Shown: positions 46,890 to 59,813, counted from the first letter of the stretch. The stretch is 64,000 nt of DNA from Thinopyrum elongatum (GCA_011799875.1 CM022301.1:87687667-87751666), one strand, 5' to 3'. Made by a program: numbers and translations. Notes: generated from the letters alone by a model not told the origin.

Positions 46890-49800
46890 GTGTTGATGGT
46901 TGACAAGACCACTAGTTTCAAGAAAAAGGGTGAGGGAAAGAAAGGGAACTTCAAGAAGAATGTCAAGCAAGTTGTCACTCCCGTGAAGAAGCCCAAAGAT
47001 GGACCTAAGCCTGAAACTGAGTGCTTCTACTGCAAAGGAAATGGTCACTGGAAGCGGAACTGCCCCAAATATTTGGCGGATAAGAAGGATGGCAAAGTGA
47101 ACAAAGGTATATTTGATATACATGTTATTGAAGTGTACCTTACTAATGCTCGTAGTAGCACCTGGGTATTTGTTACTGGTTCTGTTGCTCATATTTGCAA
47201 CTCGAATCAGGGGCTACGGATTAAACGAAGATTGGCTAAGGACGAGGTGACGATGCGCGTCGGGAATGGTTCCAAGATCGATGTGATCGCCGTCGGCACG
47301 CTACCTCTACATCTACCTTCGGGATTAGTATTAGACCTGAATAATTGTTATTTGGTGCCAGCGTTGAGCATGAACATTATATCTGGATCTTGTTTGATGC
47401 GAGACGGTTATTCATTTAAATCAGAGAATAATGGTTGTTCTGTTTATATGAGTAATACCTTTTATGGTCATGCACCCTTGAAGAGTGGTCTATTTTTGTT
47501 GAATCTCGATCGTGGTGATACACATATTCATAATATTGATGCCAAAAGATGCAAAGTTGATAATGATAGTGCAACATATTTGTGGCACTGCCGTTTAGGT
47601 CATATTGGTGTAAAGCGCATGAAGAAACTCCATGCAGATGGACTTTTGGAATCACTTGATTATGAATCATTTGATGCTTGCGAACCATGCCTCATGGGTA
47701 AGATGACTAAGACTCCGTTCTCCAGAACAATGGAGCGAGCTACTGACTTATTGGAAATAATACATACCGATGTATGCGGTCCAATGAGTGTTGAGGCTCG
47801 CGGCGGGTATCGTTATTTTCTGACCTTCACAGATGATTTGAGCAGATATGGGTATATCTACTTGATGAAACATAAGTCTGAAACATTTTAAAAGTTCAAA
47901 GGATTTCAGAGTGAAGTAGAAAATCATCGTAACAAGAAAATAAAGTTTCTGCGGTCTAATCGCGGAGGCGAATATTTGAGTTACGAGTTTGGCCTTCATT
48001 TAAAACAATGTGGAATAGTTTCACAACTCACGCCACCTGGAACACCACAACATAATGGTGTGTTCGAACGTCGTAACCGTACTTTATTAGATATTGTGCG
48101 ATCTATGATGTCTCTTACCGATTTCCACTATCGTTTTGGGGTTATGCATTAGAGACAACTGCATTCACGTTAAATAGGGCACCATCTAAATCCGTTGAGA
48201 CGACACTGTATGAACTATGGTTTGGCAAGAAACCTAAGCTGTTGTTTCTTAAAGTTTGGGGTTGCGATGATTATGTGAAAAAGCTTCAACCTGATAAGCT
48301 CGAACCCAAATCGGAGAAGTGCGTCTTCATAGGATACCCAAAAGAAACTATTGGGTACACCTTCTACCACAGATCTGAAGGCAAGATCTTTGTTGCTAAG
48401 AATGGATCCTTTCTAGAGAATGAGTTTCTCTCAAAAAAAGTGAGTGGGAGGAAAGTAGAACTTGATGAGGTAATTGTACCTTCTCTCTAATTGGAGAATA
48501 GCTCATCACAGAAAACAGTTCCCGTGATGCCTACACCAATTAGTGAGGAAGCTAATGATGATGATCATGGAACTTCAGATCAAGTTACTACCGAACCTCG
48601 TAGGTCAGCCAGAGTACGTTCCGCACCAGAGTGGTACGGTAATCCTGTTCTGGAAGTCATGTTACTAGACCATGACGAACCTACAAACTATGAGGAAGCG
48701 ATGATGAGCCCAGATTCCACGAAACGGCTTGAGGCCATGAAACCTGAGATGGGATCCATGTATGAGAACAAAGTGTGGACTTTGGTTGACTTGCCCGATG
48801 ATCGGCAAGCCATAGAGAATAAATGGATCTTCAAGAAGAAGACTGACGCTGACGGTAATGTTACTGTCTACAAAGCTCGACTTGTTACGAAAGGTTTTCG
48901 ACAAGTTCAAGGGGTTGACTACGATGAGACCTTCTCACCCGTAGCGATGCTTAAGTCTGTCCGAATCATGTTAGCAATTGCCGCATTTTATGATTATGAA
49001 ATCTGGCAAATGGACGTCAAAACTGCGTTCCTTAATGGATTTCTCAAAGAAGAGTAGTATATGATGCAACCAGAAGGTTTTGTCGATCCTAAAGGTGCTA
49101 ACAAAGTGTGCAAGCTCCAGCGATCCATTTATGGACTAGTGCAAGCCTCTTGGAGTTGGAATATATGCTTTGATAGTGTGATCAAAGCATATGGTTTTAT
49201 ACAGACTTATGGTGAAGCCTGTATTTACAAGAAAGTGAGTGGGAGCTCTGTAGCATTTCTGATATTATATGTGGATGACATATAATTGATTGGAAATGAT
49301 ATATAATATCTGGATAGCATAAAAGGATACTTGAATAAGAATTTTTTCTATGAAAGACCTCAGTGAAGCTACTTATATATTGGGCATCAAGATCTATAGG
49401 GATAGATCGAGACGCTTAATAGGACTTTCACAAAGCACATGCCTTGACAAGATTTTGAAGAAGTTCAAAATGGATCAATCAAAGAAAGGGTTCTTGCCTG
49501 TGTTGCAAGGTGTGAAGTTGAGTAAGACTCAATGCCCGACCACTGCAGAAGATAGAGAGAAAATGAAAGCCATTCCCTATGCCTCAGCCATAGGTTCTAT
49601 CATGTATGCTATGCTGTGTACCAAACCTGATGTGTGCCTTGCTATACGTTTAGCAGGGAGGTACCAAAGTAATCCAGGAGTGGATCACTAGACAACGGTC
49701 AAGAAAATCCTGAAATACCTGAAAAGGACTAAGGATATGTTTCTCGTTTATGGAGGTGACAAAGAGCTTGTCGTAAATGGTTACGTCGATGCAAGTTTTG

Positions 49801-50252
49801 ACACTGATCTGGATGACTCTAAGTCACAAACCGGATACATATTTATATTGAATGGTGGAGCTATCAGTTGGTGCAGTTCCAAGCAGAGCATCGTGGCGGG
49901 ATCTACATGTGAAGCGGAGTACATAGCTGCTTCGGAAGCAGCAAATGAAGGAGTCTGGATGAAGGAGTTCATATCCGATCTAGGTGTTATACCTAGTGCA
50001 TCGGATCCAATGAAAATCTTTTGTGACAATACTGGAGCAATTGCCTTGGCGAAGGAATCCAGATTTCACAAGAGAACCAAACACATCAAGAGACACTTCA
50101 ACTCCATCCGTGATCAAGTCAAGGAGGGAGACATAGAGATTTGCAAAATACATACGGATCTGAATGTTGCAGACCCATTGACTAAGCCTCTTCCACGAGC
50201 AAAACATGATCAACACCAAGACTCCATGGGTGTTAGAATCATTACTATGTAA
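46890..50252 (+). pseudogene. Copia B gag tail plus pol
   Basis: Contains the CCHC knuckle CFYCKGNGHWKRNC (about 47,023), protease remnant WVFVTGSVAHICN in which the catalytic Asp is Val, integrase HCRLGHIGVKRMKKL, the IHTDVCGP core and FTDDLSRYGYIY, RT from about 48,700 with YVDD retained at about 49,272, and RNase H (GYVDASFDTDLDDSK) to ITM at 50,250. Breaks: TAA 47,889-47,891, one-base loss near 48,124, TAA 48,488-48,490, TAG 49,055-49,057, TAA 49,283-49,285 right after the RT motif, a frameshift near 49,345 and TAG 49,689-49,691. Pol normally copies element RNA into DNA and integrates it; this copy cannot. Confidence 0.9.
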
Positions 50253-50285
50253 TCTAGATTATTGACTCTAGTGCAAGTGGGAGAC

Positions 50286-52028
50286 TGAAGGAAATATGCC
50301 CTAGAGGCAATAATAAATTTGTTATTTGTATTTCCTTATATCATGATAAATGTTTATTATTCATGCTAGAATTGTATTAACCGGAAACTTAGTACATGTG
50401 TGAATACATAGACAAAACAGAGTGTCCCTAGTATGCCTCTACTTGACTAGCTCATTCATCAAAGATGGTTAAAGTTTCTTGACCATAGACCTGTGTTGTC
50501 ATTTGATGAATGGGATCACATCATTAGAGAATGATGTGATGGACAAGACCCATCCGTTAGCTTAGCATAATGATCGTTAAGTTTTATTGCTATTGCTTTC
50601 TTCATGACTTATACATATTCCTCTGACTATGAGATTATGCAACTCCCGAATACCGGAGGAACACCTTGTGTGCTATCAAACGTCAGAACATAACTGGGTG
50701 ATTATAAATATGCTCTATAGGTGTCTCCAAAGGTGTTTGTTGGGTTGGCATAAATCGAGATTAGGATTTGTCACTCCGAGTATCGGAGAGGTATCTCTGG
50801 GCCCTCTCGGTAATGCACATCACTATAAGCCTTGCAAGCAATGTGAATAATGAGTTAGTTACGGGATGATGCATTACGGAACGAGTAAAGAGACTTGCCG
50901 GTAACGAGATTGAACTAGGTATGAAGATACCGATGATCGAATCTCGGGCAAGTAACATACCGATGACAAAGGGAATGACATATGTTGTCGTGCGGTTTGA
51001 CCGATAAAGTTCTTCGTAGAATATGTCAGAACCAATATGAGCATCCAAGTTCCGCTATTGGTTATTAACCGGAGATGTGTCTAGGTCATGTCTACATAGT
51101 TCTCAAACCCGTAGGGTTCGCACGCTTAACGTTCGATGACGATTTGTATTATGAGTTATGTGTTTTGGTGACCGAAGATTGTTCAGAGTCCCGGATGAGA
51201 TCAAGGACATGACGAGGAGTCTCGAAATGGTCGAGAGGTAAAGATTGATATATTGGAAGGTGATATTCGAACACCGGAATAGTTCCGAATCGTTTCGGGT
51301 ATTTTTCGGAGTACCGGGAGGTTACCGGAACCCCCCGGGAGAGGTAATGGGCCTCATGGGTCATAGGGGAGAGAGAGGGGACAGCCCACATGGGTGGCCG
51401 TGCGCCTCCCCATGGGAGTCCGAATTGGACCAGGGAGGGGGCGGCGCCCCCCTTTCCCTCTCCTACTCCCTCTCCCTTTCCCCCTTTCCCACTCCGAAAA
51501 AGGAAGGGGGAATCCTACTAGAACTAGTAGTCCTAGTAGGACTCCCCACACTTGGCACGCCCCTAGGGGGCCGGCCTCCTCCCTCTCCCTCCTTTATATA
51601 CGGGGGCGGGGGGCGCCTCCAAGGAAACAACAAACATTGTTAGCCGTGTGCGGCGCCCCCCTCCACCGTTTACTCCTCCGGTCATATTGTCGTAGTGCTT
51701 AGGCGAAGCCCTGCACGGGTCACATCACGATCACCGTCACCACGCCGTCGTGCTGATGAAACTCTCCCTCGACCTTCTACTAGATCAAGAGTTTGAGGGA
51801 CGTCATCGAGCTGAACGTGTGCTGAACTCGGAGGTGTTGTACGTTCGGTGCTTGATCGGTTGGATCACGAAGATGTTCGACTACACCAACCGCGTTAAGC
51901 TAACGCTTCCGCTTTTGGTCTACGAGGGTATGTGGACATACTCTCCCCCTCTCATTGCTATGCATCTCCTAGATAGATCTTGCGTGAGCGTAGGAATTTT
52001 TTTGAAATTGCATGCTACGTCCCCAACA
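50286..52028 (+). repeat. 3' LTR of Copia B
   Basis: 1,743 bp with intact TG...CA ends (CCCCAACA), 12 or so differences from the 5' LTR in the first ~480 bp. Confidence 0.93.
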
Positions 52029-52033
52029 CACAT

Positions 52034-52444
52034 GATAGTCCTATTATCTTTTTGAATTCTCCCAACTACACTATATCGGAGAAGTTTGCTCTTATTAAGG
52101 ATTATATTGATGGGTTGCCTTTTACCATTGCACATGATAATTTTGATGAATATAATATGCATGTGCTTGCTGCTCCTACTTGCAATTATTATGAGAGAGG
52201 AACTACATCTCCACCTCTTTATGTTTCCAATACGATAAAATTGCAAGAAACTGCTTATGCTATGTATTGGCCTTTACTTGATGTGCATGAATTGTTCTTG
52301 TATGACATGCCGATGCATAGGAAGAGAGTTAGACTTCATCATTGCATGATATATGTTGTTTTGTGCTCACTACTCAATGCCAAATCATTGCTAATTAAAA
52401 TTGGCTTTGATATACCTTGGGATCCGGGTGGATCCATTACTTGA
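52034..52444 (+). CDS. Element C ORF of unknown function, C-terminal part
   Basis: Continues the frame entering at about 43,230: DSPIIFLNSPNYTISEKFAL, DYIDGLPFTIAHDNFDEYNM, CNYYERGTTSPPLYVSNTIK, MPMHRKRVRLHHCMIYVVLC, and a terminal DIPWDPGGSIT stop at 52,442-52,444. With the N-terminal part at 32,757 this makes one protein-coding unit of roughly 430-450 codons in element C, now split by D and B and with one stop and one frame change. No known retrotransposon domain is recognisable. Conservation of open frame over this length suggests it was once translated. Confidence 0.65.
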   Translation, partial: DSPIIFLNSPNYTISEKFALIKDYIDGLPFTIAHDNFDEYNMHVLAAPTCNYYERGTTSPPLYVSNTIKLQETAYAMYWPLLDVHELFLYDMPMHRKRVRLHHCMIYVVLCSLLNAKSLLIKIGFDIPWDPGGSIT

Positions 52445-55386
52445 GCACTTTATGCCTAGCTTAATGGCTTTAAAGAAAGCGCTGCCAGGGAGACAACCCA
52501 AAAATTTTAGAGAGTCATTTATTTCTGTTGAGTGCTTTCATAAAGTTTAAAAAAAAAAAAAATATAGAGGGGAACTTAAAACTTCACAAAAAGAAAAGTG
52601 AAAGTGAGAGGGACGAGAATTGTGAAAGTGGGAACTAGCCTTGAACTTTGTTCATGCCCATGGAAACTTTGTGAATATTAATTACAGAAAATTTTCAACA
52701 AAAATAATTATCCCCTTGTACAAATCCATTGTATTATAAAAATAATGTGCCAAGATTTGCCTTTAGGATGATTAGATTGCTTGTTGGTATGTGCGGTGCA
52801 AAAACAGAAACTTTGGCTGTAGTACGTGATTTTACATTTTTTACTGGAATGTCGAAAGTTTCTGAAACTTTTTGCACAGTATTTATATACAATTTTTTTA
52901 TTTTTTCCTAATTTTTAAGAATTTTTGGAGTACCAGAAGTATGGTAGGTGTTCAGATTTCTACATACTGTCCTGTTTAAGACAGATTCTGTTTTTGATGC
53001 ATTGTTTTGCTTGTTTTGATGAAACTATCGATTTTTATCGGTGGTATAAGCCATGGAAAAGTTATAATACAGTATATACAATGCAAAAATAAAATATGAA
53101 TTGGTTTGCAACAGTACTTAGAGTAGTGATTTGCATTATTATACTAACGGATCTTACCGAGGTTTCTGTTGAGTTTTGTGTGGATGGAGTGATCAAAGAT
53201 CGAGGAGGTCCCGATATGAGAAGAAGGAGGAGAGGCAAGAGCTCAAGCTTGGGGATGCCCAAGGCACCCCAAGTAAATATTCAAGGAGACTCAAGCGTCT
53301 AAGCTTGGGGATGCCCCGGAAGGCATCCCATCTTTCTTCAACAAGTATCGGTATGTTTTCATTTTCGTTTCGTTCAGGTGATATGTGTGAATCTTGGAGC
53401 ATCTTTTGTGTTTATTTTTCATTTTTATTTTATGCACCATGCTGGTATGAGATAGTCCATGGTCGATTTATAGAATTCTCATTGCACTTCACTTATATGT
53501 TTTGAGTGTGGCTTTATAGAATGCTTCATGTGCTTCACTTATATCATTTGAAGTTTGGATTGCCTGTTTCTCTTCACATAGAAAACTGTTATTTGTAGAA
53601 TGCTCTTTTGCTTCACTTATACTTATTAGAGCATGGTCTTTTGTAGAAAGAATTAAACTCTCTTGCTTCACTTATACCTATTTAGAGAGTCAACAGGAAT
53701 TGGTCATTTGCATGGTTAGTCATAAAATCCTACATAAAACTTATGGATCACTGAATATGATATGTTTGATTCCTTGCAATAGTTTTGCGATATAGAGATG
53801 GTAATATGTGGGAGGTACTAGTAAATGGTTGTGGTTAGTAAGAATATTGGTGTTAAGGTTTGTGATTCCCGAAGCATGCACGTATAGTCTCTCGTTATGC
53901 TATGAAGTTGGAGCATGATTTATTATTGATTGTCTTCCGTATGAGTGGCGGTCGGGGACGAGCGATGGTCTTTTCCTACCAATCTATCCCCCTAGGGGCA
54001 TGCGTAGTAGTACTTTGCTTCGAGGGCTAATAAACTTTTGCAATAAGTATATGAGCTCTTTATGACTAATGTGAGTCCATGGATTATACGCACTCTTACC
54101 TTTTCGCAATCTGCTAGCCTCTACGGTATCGTGCATTGCCCTTTCTCACCTCGAGATGTGGTGCAAACTTCGCAGGTGCATCCAAACCCCGTGATATGAT
54201 ACGCTCTATCACACATAAGCCTTATTATATCTTCCTCAAAACAGCCACCATACCTACCTATTATGGCCTTTCCATAGCCATTCTGAGATATATTGCCATG
54301 CAACTTCCACCGCTTCCGTTTTGATGACTTGAGCATTCATTGTCATATTGCTTTGCATGATCATATAGCTGACATAGCAGTTGTGGCTCAGCCACCGTTC
54401 ATCATTTTTCATACATGTTACGCTAGATCATTGCACATCCTGGTACACTGCCAGAGGCATTCATATAGAGTCATACTTTGTTATAGGTATCGAGTTGTAA
54501 TTTTTATTTCTTTTGAGTTATAAGTAAATAGAAGTGTGATGATCATCATTATTCATTTTTAGAGCATTGCCCCAGTGAGGAAAGGATGATGGAGACTATG
54601 ATTCCCCCACAAGTCGGGATGAGACTCCGAACAATGAGAGAAAAGAAAAAAAAGAAAAAAAAACAAAGAGAGAAGGGGCATGCTAGTTCCACACTTGTGC
54701 TTCAAAGTAGCACCATGTTTTTCATATAGAAAGTCTCCTATGTTGTCACTTTCATATACTAGTGGGAAATTTTCATTATAGGATTAGATGCACACCCACT
54801 TAGTTTTCATGTTGAGCTTTCATACACTTATAGCTCTTAGTGCACCCGTTGCATGGCAATCCCTACTCCTCACGTTGATATCAATTGATGGGCATCTCCA
54901 TAGCCCGTTGGTTAGCCGCGTCGATGTGAGACTTTCTTACTTTTTTGTCTTCTCTATATTTACCCCTATCATCATACTCTATTCCACCCATAGTGCTATA
55001 TCCATGGCTCGCGCTCATGTATTGCGTGAGGGTTGAAAAGCTGAAGCGCGTTAAAAAGTATAAACCAATTGCTCGGCTTGTCATCGGGGTTGTGCATGAT
55101 AAATACTTTGTGTTAAGAAGACAGAGCATGACAAGACTATATGATTTTGTAGGGATAGCTTTCTTTAGCATTGATATTTTGAAAGACACGATTGTTTGTT
55201 GGGATGCCTGAGTATTAATGTCTTTATGTCAAATTATAGACTATTGCTTTGAATCACTTATGTCTTAATATTCATGCCATGATTAGACATATGATCAAGT
55301 TTATGCTAGGTAGCATTCCACATTAAAATTTATCTTTTTTATCATTTACCTACTCGAGGACGAGCAGGAATTAAGCTTGGGGATGC
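52445..55386 (+). other. Element C long 3' non-coding region
   Basis: After 'aaagaaagcgctgccagggagacaaccc' (a sequence shared by many Triticeae Gypsy elements) there is ~2.9 kb without coding potential. It has an A run at 52,550-52,562, internal polypurine-like copies 'aagcttggggatgcccc' at about 53,248 and 53,301 around 'aaggca(t/c)ccc', and the functional-looking tract just before the 3' LTR (55,371-55,386). Short ORFs here look accidental. Confidence 0.6.
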
Positions 55387-56875
55387 TGATATGCCTCCGT
55401 CGTATCTATAATTTTTGATTGTTTCATGCCAATATTATACAACTTTCACATATTTTTGGCAACATTTTATATGATTTATTGGACTAACCTATTGATCCAG
55501 TGCCCAGTGCCAGTTCCTGTTTGTTGCATGTTTTTTGTTTCACAGAAAATCCATATCAAACGAAGTCCAAACGCGATAAAAATTTACGGAGAATTATTTT
55601 GGAATATATATGATTTTTGGGACTTGGAATCAACGCAAACGGGGGCCCATAGCCCCCACAAGACACCAGGACGCGCCCCAGGGGCCAGGCGCGCCCTGGT
55701 GGGTTGTGCCCTCCTCGGATGTCGGTTGGAGCTCTACTTCGGGCGCAAGGAAGCTTATATCCGGAAAAAATCATGTTAAAATCTCAGCGCAGTCGGAGTT
55801 ACGGATCTCCGGGAATATAAGAAACGGTTTTTGGCCAGATCTGGGGAACGCGAAACAGAAGAGAACAGAGAGGGAGATCCAATCTCGGAGGGGCTCCCGC
55901 CCCTCCGCCGCCATGGAGGCCATGGACCAGAGGGGGAACTCTCCTTCCATCTAGGGTGAGGCCAAGGAAGAAGAAGAAGGAGGGGGGCTCTCTCCCCCTC
56001 TCTCCCGGTGGCGCCGGAGTGCTGCCGGGGCTTGGATCATGACGGCGATCTACATCAACAATCTTGCTACCGTCAACACCAACTCTCTCCCCCTCTATGC
56101 AGCGGTGTAACATCCCTTCTCCCCGCTGTAATATCTACTTAAACATGGTGCTCAACTCCATATATTATTTCCCAATGATCTATGGTTATCCTATGATGTT
56201 TGAGTAGATCTGTTTTGTCCTATGGGTTAATCATGATCTTGGTTGGTATGATTGTATATTTTATTTATGGTGCTGTCCTAAGGTGCCCTCTGTCTCGTGC
56301 AAACGTGAGGGATCCCCGCTGTAGGGTGTTGCAATATGTTCATGATTCGCTTATGGTGGGTTGCGAGAGTGACAGAAGCTTAAACCCGAGTAAGTGGGTT
56401 GTTGCGTATGGGATAAAGAGGACTTGATACTTAATGCTATGGTTGGGTTTCACGACCTTACTGATCTTTAGTAGTTGTGGATGCTTGCTAGGGGTCCAAT
56501 CATAAGTGCATATGATCCAAGTAGAGAAAGTATGTTAGCTCATGCCTCTCCCTCATATAAAATTACAAGAATGATTACCGGTACTTGTTATCGATTGCCC
56601 GGGGACAAATGACTTTCTTGTTGACAAAAGCTATCCACATTTATTACCTTGCAATTTATTCGTAGTTTTATTCTCGCAAAGTACTCATAGTTTTATTCTT
56701 GCAAAATAGTTTCATACTTGTTTTAGGTAAAGCAAACGTCAAGTGTGCGTAGAGTTGTATCGGTGGTCGATAGAACTTGAGGGAATATTTGTTCTACCTT
56801 TAGCACCTTGTTGGGTTCGACACTCTTATTTATCGAAGAAGGCTACAAACGATCCCCTATACTTGTGGGTTATTA
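55387..56875 (+). repeat. 3' LTR of element C
   Basis: 1,489 bp; the terminal CA is changed to TA. Followed by the GTTAC target duplication. Confidence 0.92.
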
Positions 56876-57289
56876 GTTACGGCCCATTAACTTGATGGGC
56901 CCGCTAAAGTTCGAACGTGTCAGTAGGCCCAATTAGATAACGTCGATTCCGGCCCAGCTATAATTTTAGCCCATTACGACGAGCAATTGTGGACAGGACA
57001 AAAACCGATCAATCAAAGGCCTATGAGAATTTTGGCCCATGAGAGCCCATTAGGGAATCCCATTAAGGGCAGTGGGACGCTTCCTTCATATAGGGCCCAC
57101 GACTGTTCGTGCTAACTAATAATTTCACTGCTTTTTTGCCTTCCTAGCGACCAGTTAGCTGGAATGCGAGGCGCGCTAAGCAAACGTACGGCATACAAGG
57201 AAAAACATTGCACATCCAGCATATATTACAGGAAATTACATCCACGGGGTAATCAAATATTGATGCCAGTGCAAATAAATGAGCAGAAA

Positions 57290-59813
57290 TTAACGATCTA
57301 CAATCTCACAATCTGCAACCTCAGCGCGGATGACGCCCATAAGCATGTGAGCAAGTTCTTCCTTCTTTGCTACACCATCTCTGAAAACATTGATCAGTTG
57401 TTGTTGCGTAAGAATGTGCACCTCTGATTCCTCCACGATTTCCATGATTGCTTCAGCCAGTAATTCGTTCACAAACATACATTTTTTCCGTTGGATTCGA
57501 GACAGAGGAAACTCAACAGATTCAGATGGCGATTTTGGCAGGCTTGTATTATTGATAGTGGAGAGTGTCTCGACCACTGCATCATAACATAAATTAGGAG
57601 GGGAACCGAACATATTAATCAAGAGTTATTGCCATATTATCTGGCCTAGATTTATTGGACAGAAACAATGGGGTTGCCTTGCTGTTTTCAGAGTTTGTCT
57701 TCTTATCTTCAGCAGCCTGCACCAAATTAACACACTAGCATTGCTATCATTGGCTAGGTCAGATAATAGGAAAGCAACATTGACACAATATGGCACAGCT
57801 ATCATCGGCCAGGTAAGGTAATAGGAAAGCAACATTGACACAATGAATGATTGGGTAACCAGAACAGCACTACAATTTAGTAATGTGCATGATATGAGAT
57901 AGTACACTCATGCAGCCCAGTATGCAAAACTACCAGGCAGTTTTCCTTACAAAAATTAACATTGTCGCCTTTAATTATACATTTGGCTACAAGTAAATTT
58001 AGATAAGATAAAGGTTGGATTCACGCTGATTAACAAAATACATGCTGATGTAAAAATTTAGTGATATACAACAGGTACTTACATCAGCATTGGAGCACAG
58101 AGAATTCCCGCAAGATACTTTCCTCGAACATGATCCCAGTTTAGAAAGTCTTCTATCCTTTAAGCTTATTTTCTAAAAGAGAGATGGGTAAGAAACATGT
58201 AGAAAATATGATCTAAATGCTATAAAATTTCATGATGTGAGGATACGCACACGCTTTTTAGAATGGAGTTGACATATTTTTTGCTGGACTGGAGTGGACT
58301 AGTTCTTTGGCCACTTGAATCTGCTTATTATCAGTAGGAGTTGGGTTTCTCTGTGCTGGAGAAGTATCTATGAACACTGGAGTTGGTTTACTATCTCCTG
58401 GCATTTCGATATTTTGCAAAGACCTTGTTTGTAACCCTTCAGATTCTAACATAGCCGTCTTCCCCTTGCATGCCTTATATAGAAGAATGGTGCTTCAGTT
58501 ATAAAACATGCTACGGCAGAGAGATGGAATAGGTACCGAAGAATAGAAAGCCATGACATATTGACATGTATTCCCTCCATCCGGAAATAAATGGATGTGT
58601 CTAGGCGTATTTCAGTTCTAGATACATCCATTTTTATCCATTTCTGCAACATGTAATCCGGACGGAGGGAGTATGATGTAAGAGCTAGGGATACGACAGG
58701 ACAACAGAGTAAAAAAACACTAGTTGAATGTAAAACTGTATGATAGCGGAATACATACAGAAAAACACTAAGGCAACATATGCGTGTATGATTGGGAAAC
58801 TAAGATGGCATTGCAACAGACCACTAGAACAACACTTCAATGTAAAAAAACATGGTATGGTAGACAGATGAAGTACATACTGATGAATAACAATGCATAA
58901 GATATTCAGAAGCATGATGTCCAAACTAAGCAGATGGCATTGCGACAGAGTAGAATGACAGTACTTGAATTTGAAAACATGTTATCATGAATGGAATAGG
59001 TACTGAAAAACAGGAAGGCATGACATATTTACATGCATGATCAGCAGGCTAAGCACATGGCATTGCAACAGAGTAGATGCACTCCAGGACATTATGTGCA
59101 TGCTATACCCATATCACGGGCCAAGTTAGAGCAAGGACCTTGTGGGGTGAATAGGATTCGGCATCTTTCTGCAAGTCTTCTGAAGAACTGCCTTTACATG
59201 TTCCATCATATTGGGTATCATTGACGTCAAGTTTGTTGGCCGTTACATTGCTCCGTGAGGTTCTTGTGGATATATCAGTGTGTGCAATTATATCTGACAT
59301 GCATGGAAGACAACTAGTAGTTAGATTTATGTAATGAGTGCCTATAGGAGACGACATAAATAGTAGGACTGGGCTTAACTAGCAGCAACGGGTCTCAAAA
59401 ACTAAAGGAAGAACACAGATGAAAGCTACAGAATATGTATCATTTGTACTCGAGATTAACTAGATGGCACACAAAAGTATTAAAGAACAACATAGGTAAT
59501 ACTAGAAGTGGTATAATCACCAGCCTATGGGATAACATTGGCTGATGGATGATAACTATGGAACAGCGTTACCTAAAGAACAAGTCTCTTATCTGAACTA
59601 TGGAACAGGGTTAACTCCTGAACAAGACTCTTAAGAGATCAGCATGAATATACAGTGAAATGTGATAATCTATTTTCCATGCTTAGATGAATGAGAAAGC
59701 CATAAATGTTGCACACAAGTAAGATGAGGGTACAACCTATCTGGCCGCCATCCATAGGAGTGAGCATCATGTGCTGACTTGTCGATGGCCCTGTAGTTGT
59801 TGTGGCTGTCCAT
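57290..59813 (-). CDS. Multi-exon gene of unknown family, right copy
   Basis: Paralogue of the + strand gene at 2,412-4,580; family not recognised. Proposed exons on the - strand: 59,813-59,737 (MDSHNNYRAIDKSAHDAHSY, donor AG|GTTGTA), 59,293-59,139 (acceptor ATGTCAG, ends SPHK|GT), about 58,485-58,260 (SEGLQTRSLQNIEMPGDSKP and Pro/Thr-rich), about 58,170-58,097 (donor GAT|GTAAGT) and 57,716-57,290 (acceptor GTGCAG). The last exon carries a C-terminal Glu/Val-rich region (FVNELLAEAIMEIVEESEVH, then QQQLINVF) suggesting helices or a coiled coil. A stop near 57,635 in the entry frame of the last exon suggests damage or a misplaced boundary. GC-rich sequence 60,060-60,965 is a candidate 5' leader. 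Its 3' end points to the CACTA-type terminus, as in the left copy. Confidence 0.55.
57746..57855 (-). repeat. Two-copy 55 bp intronic tandem repeat
   Basis: 'atcattggctaggtcagata' at 57,746 and 'atcatcggccaggtaaggta' at 57,801, each followed by 'ataggaaagcaacattgaca'. It lies just 5' (on the - strand) of the last exon of the right-copy gene. Confidence 0.85.
58490..59075 (-). repeat. About four copies of a ~122-130 bp intronic tandem repeat
   Basis: 'gatggcattgc(a/g)acaga' occurs at 58,805, 58,935 and 59,057, with a partial earlier copy around 58,500-58,740 into which a MITE is inserted. Recurrent blocks include 'gaata(g)gtac(t/c)gaa' and 'gcatgacatatt'. Confidence 0.7.
58569..58673. mobile_element. 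Stowaway-type MITE (Tc1/mariner), 105 bp
   Basis: The left end TTCCCTCCATCCGGAAATAA and the right end TAATCCGGACGGAGGGAG are inverted repeats, flanked by TA. The central 'gatgtgtctaggcgtatttc' and 'tagatacatccatttttatc' arms pair. It lies in an intron of the right-copy gene. Confidence 0.9.

Larger units (their letters stand above)
43301..52028 (+). mobile_element. Element B: full-length Copia (BARE1/Angela/WIS group), inactive
   Basis: LTRs 43,301 to about 45,044 and 50,286-52,028. Target duplication CACAT at 43,296-43,300 and 52,029-52,033. Primer-binding site TGGTATCAGAGCC at 45,048-45,060, polypurine tract AGTGCAAGTGGGAGAC before the 3' LTR, and gag-pol in the usual order with about seven breaks. 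LTRs differ by about 2-3 percent by eye. It lies within the ORF region of element C. Confidence 0.95.
31155..56875 (+). mobile_element. Element C: Gypsy-like non-autonomous LTR retrotransposon, host of D and B
   Basis: LTRs 31,155-32,632 and 55,387-56,875, both beginning TGATATGCCTCCGTCGTATC; the 5' LTR ends GGGTTATCA and the 3' LTR GGGTTATTA. The target duplication GTTAC is at 31,150-31,154 and 56,876-56,880. A primer-binding site matching tRNA-Asp follows the 5' LTR, and a polypurine tract ending AGCTTGGGGATGC precedes the 3' LTR. Own interior: 32,633-33,472, 43,122-43,300 and 52,029-55,386. It holds one unknown ORF and no recognisable gag, protease, RT or integrase, so it must have depended on other elements. 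Family name not recalled with certainty. Confidence 0.92.
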
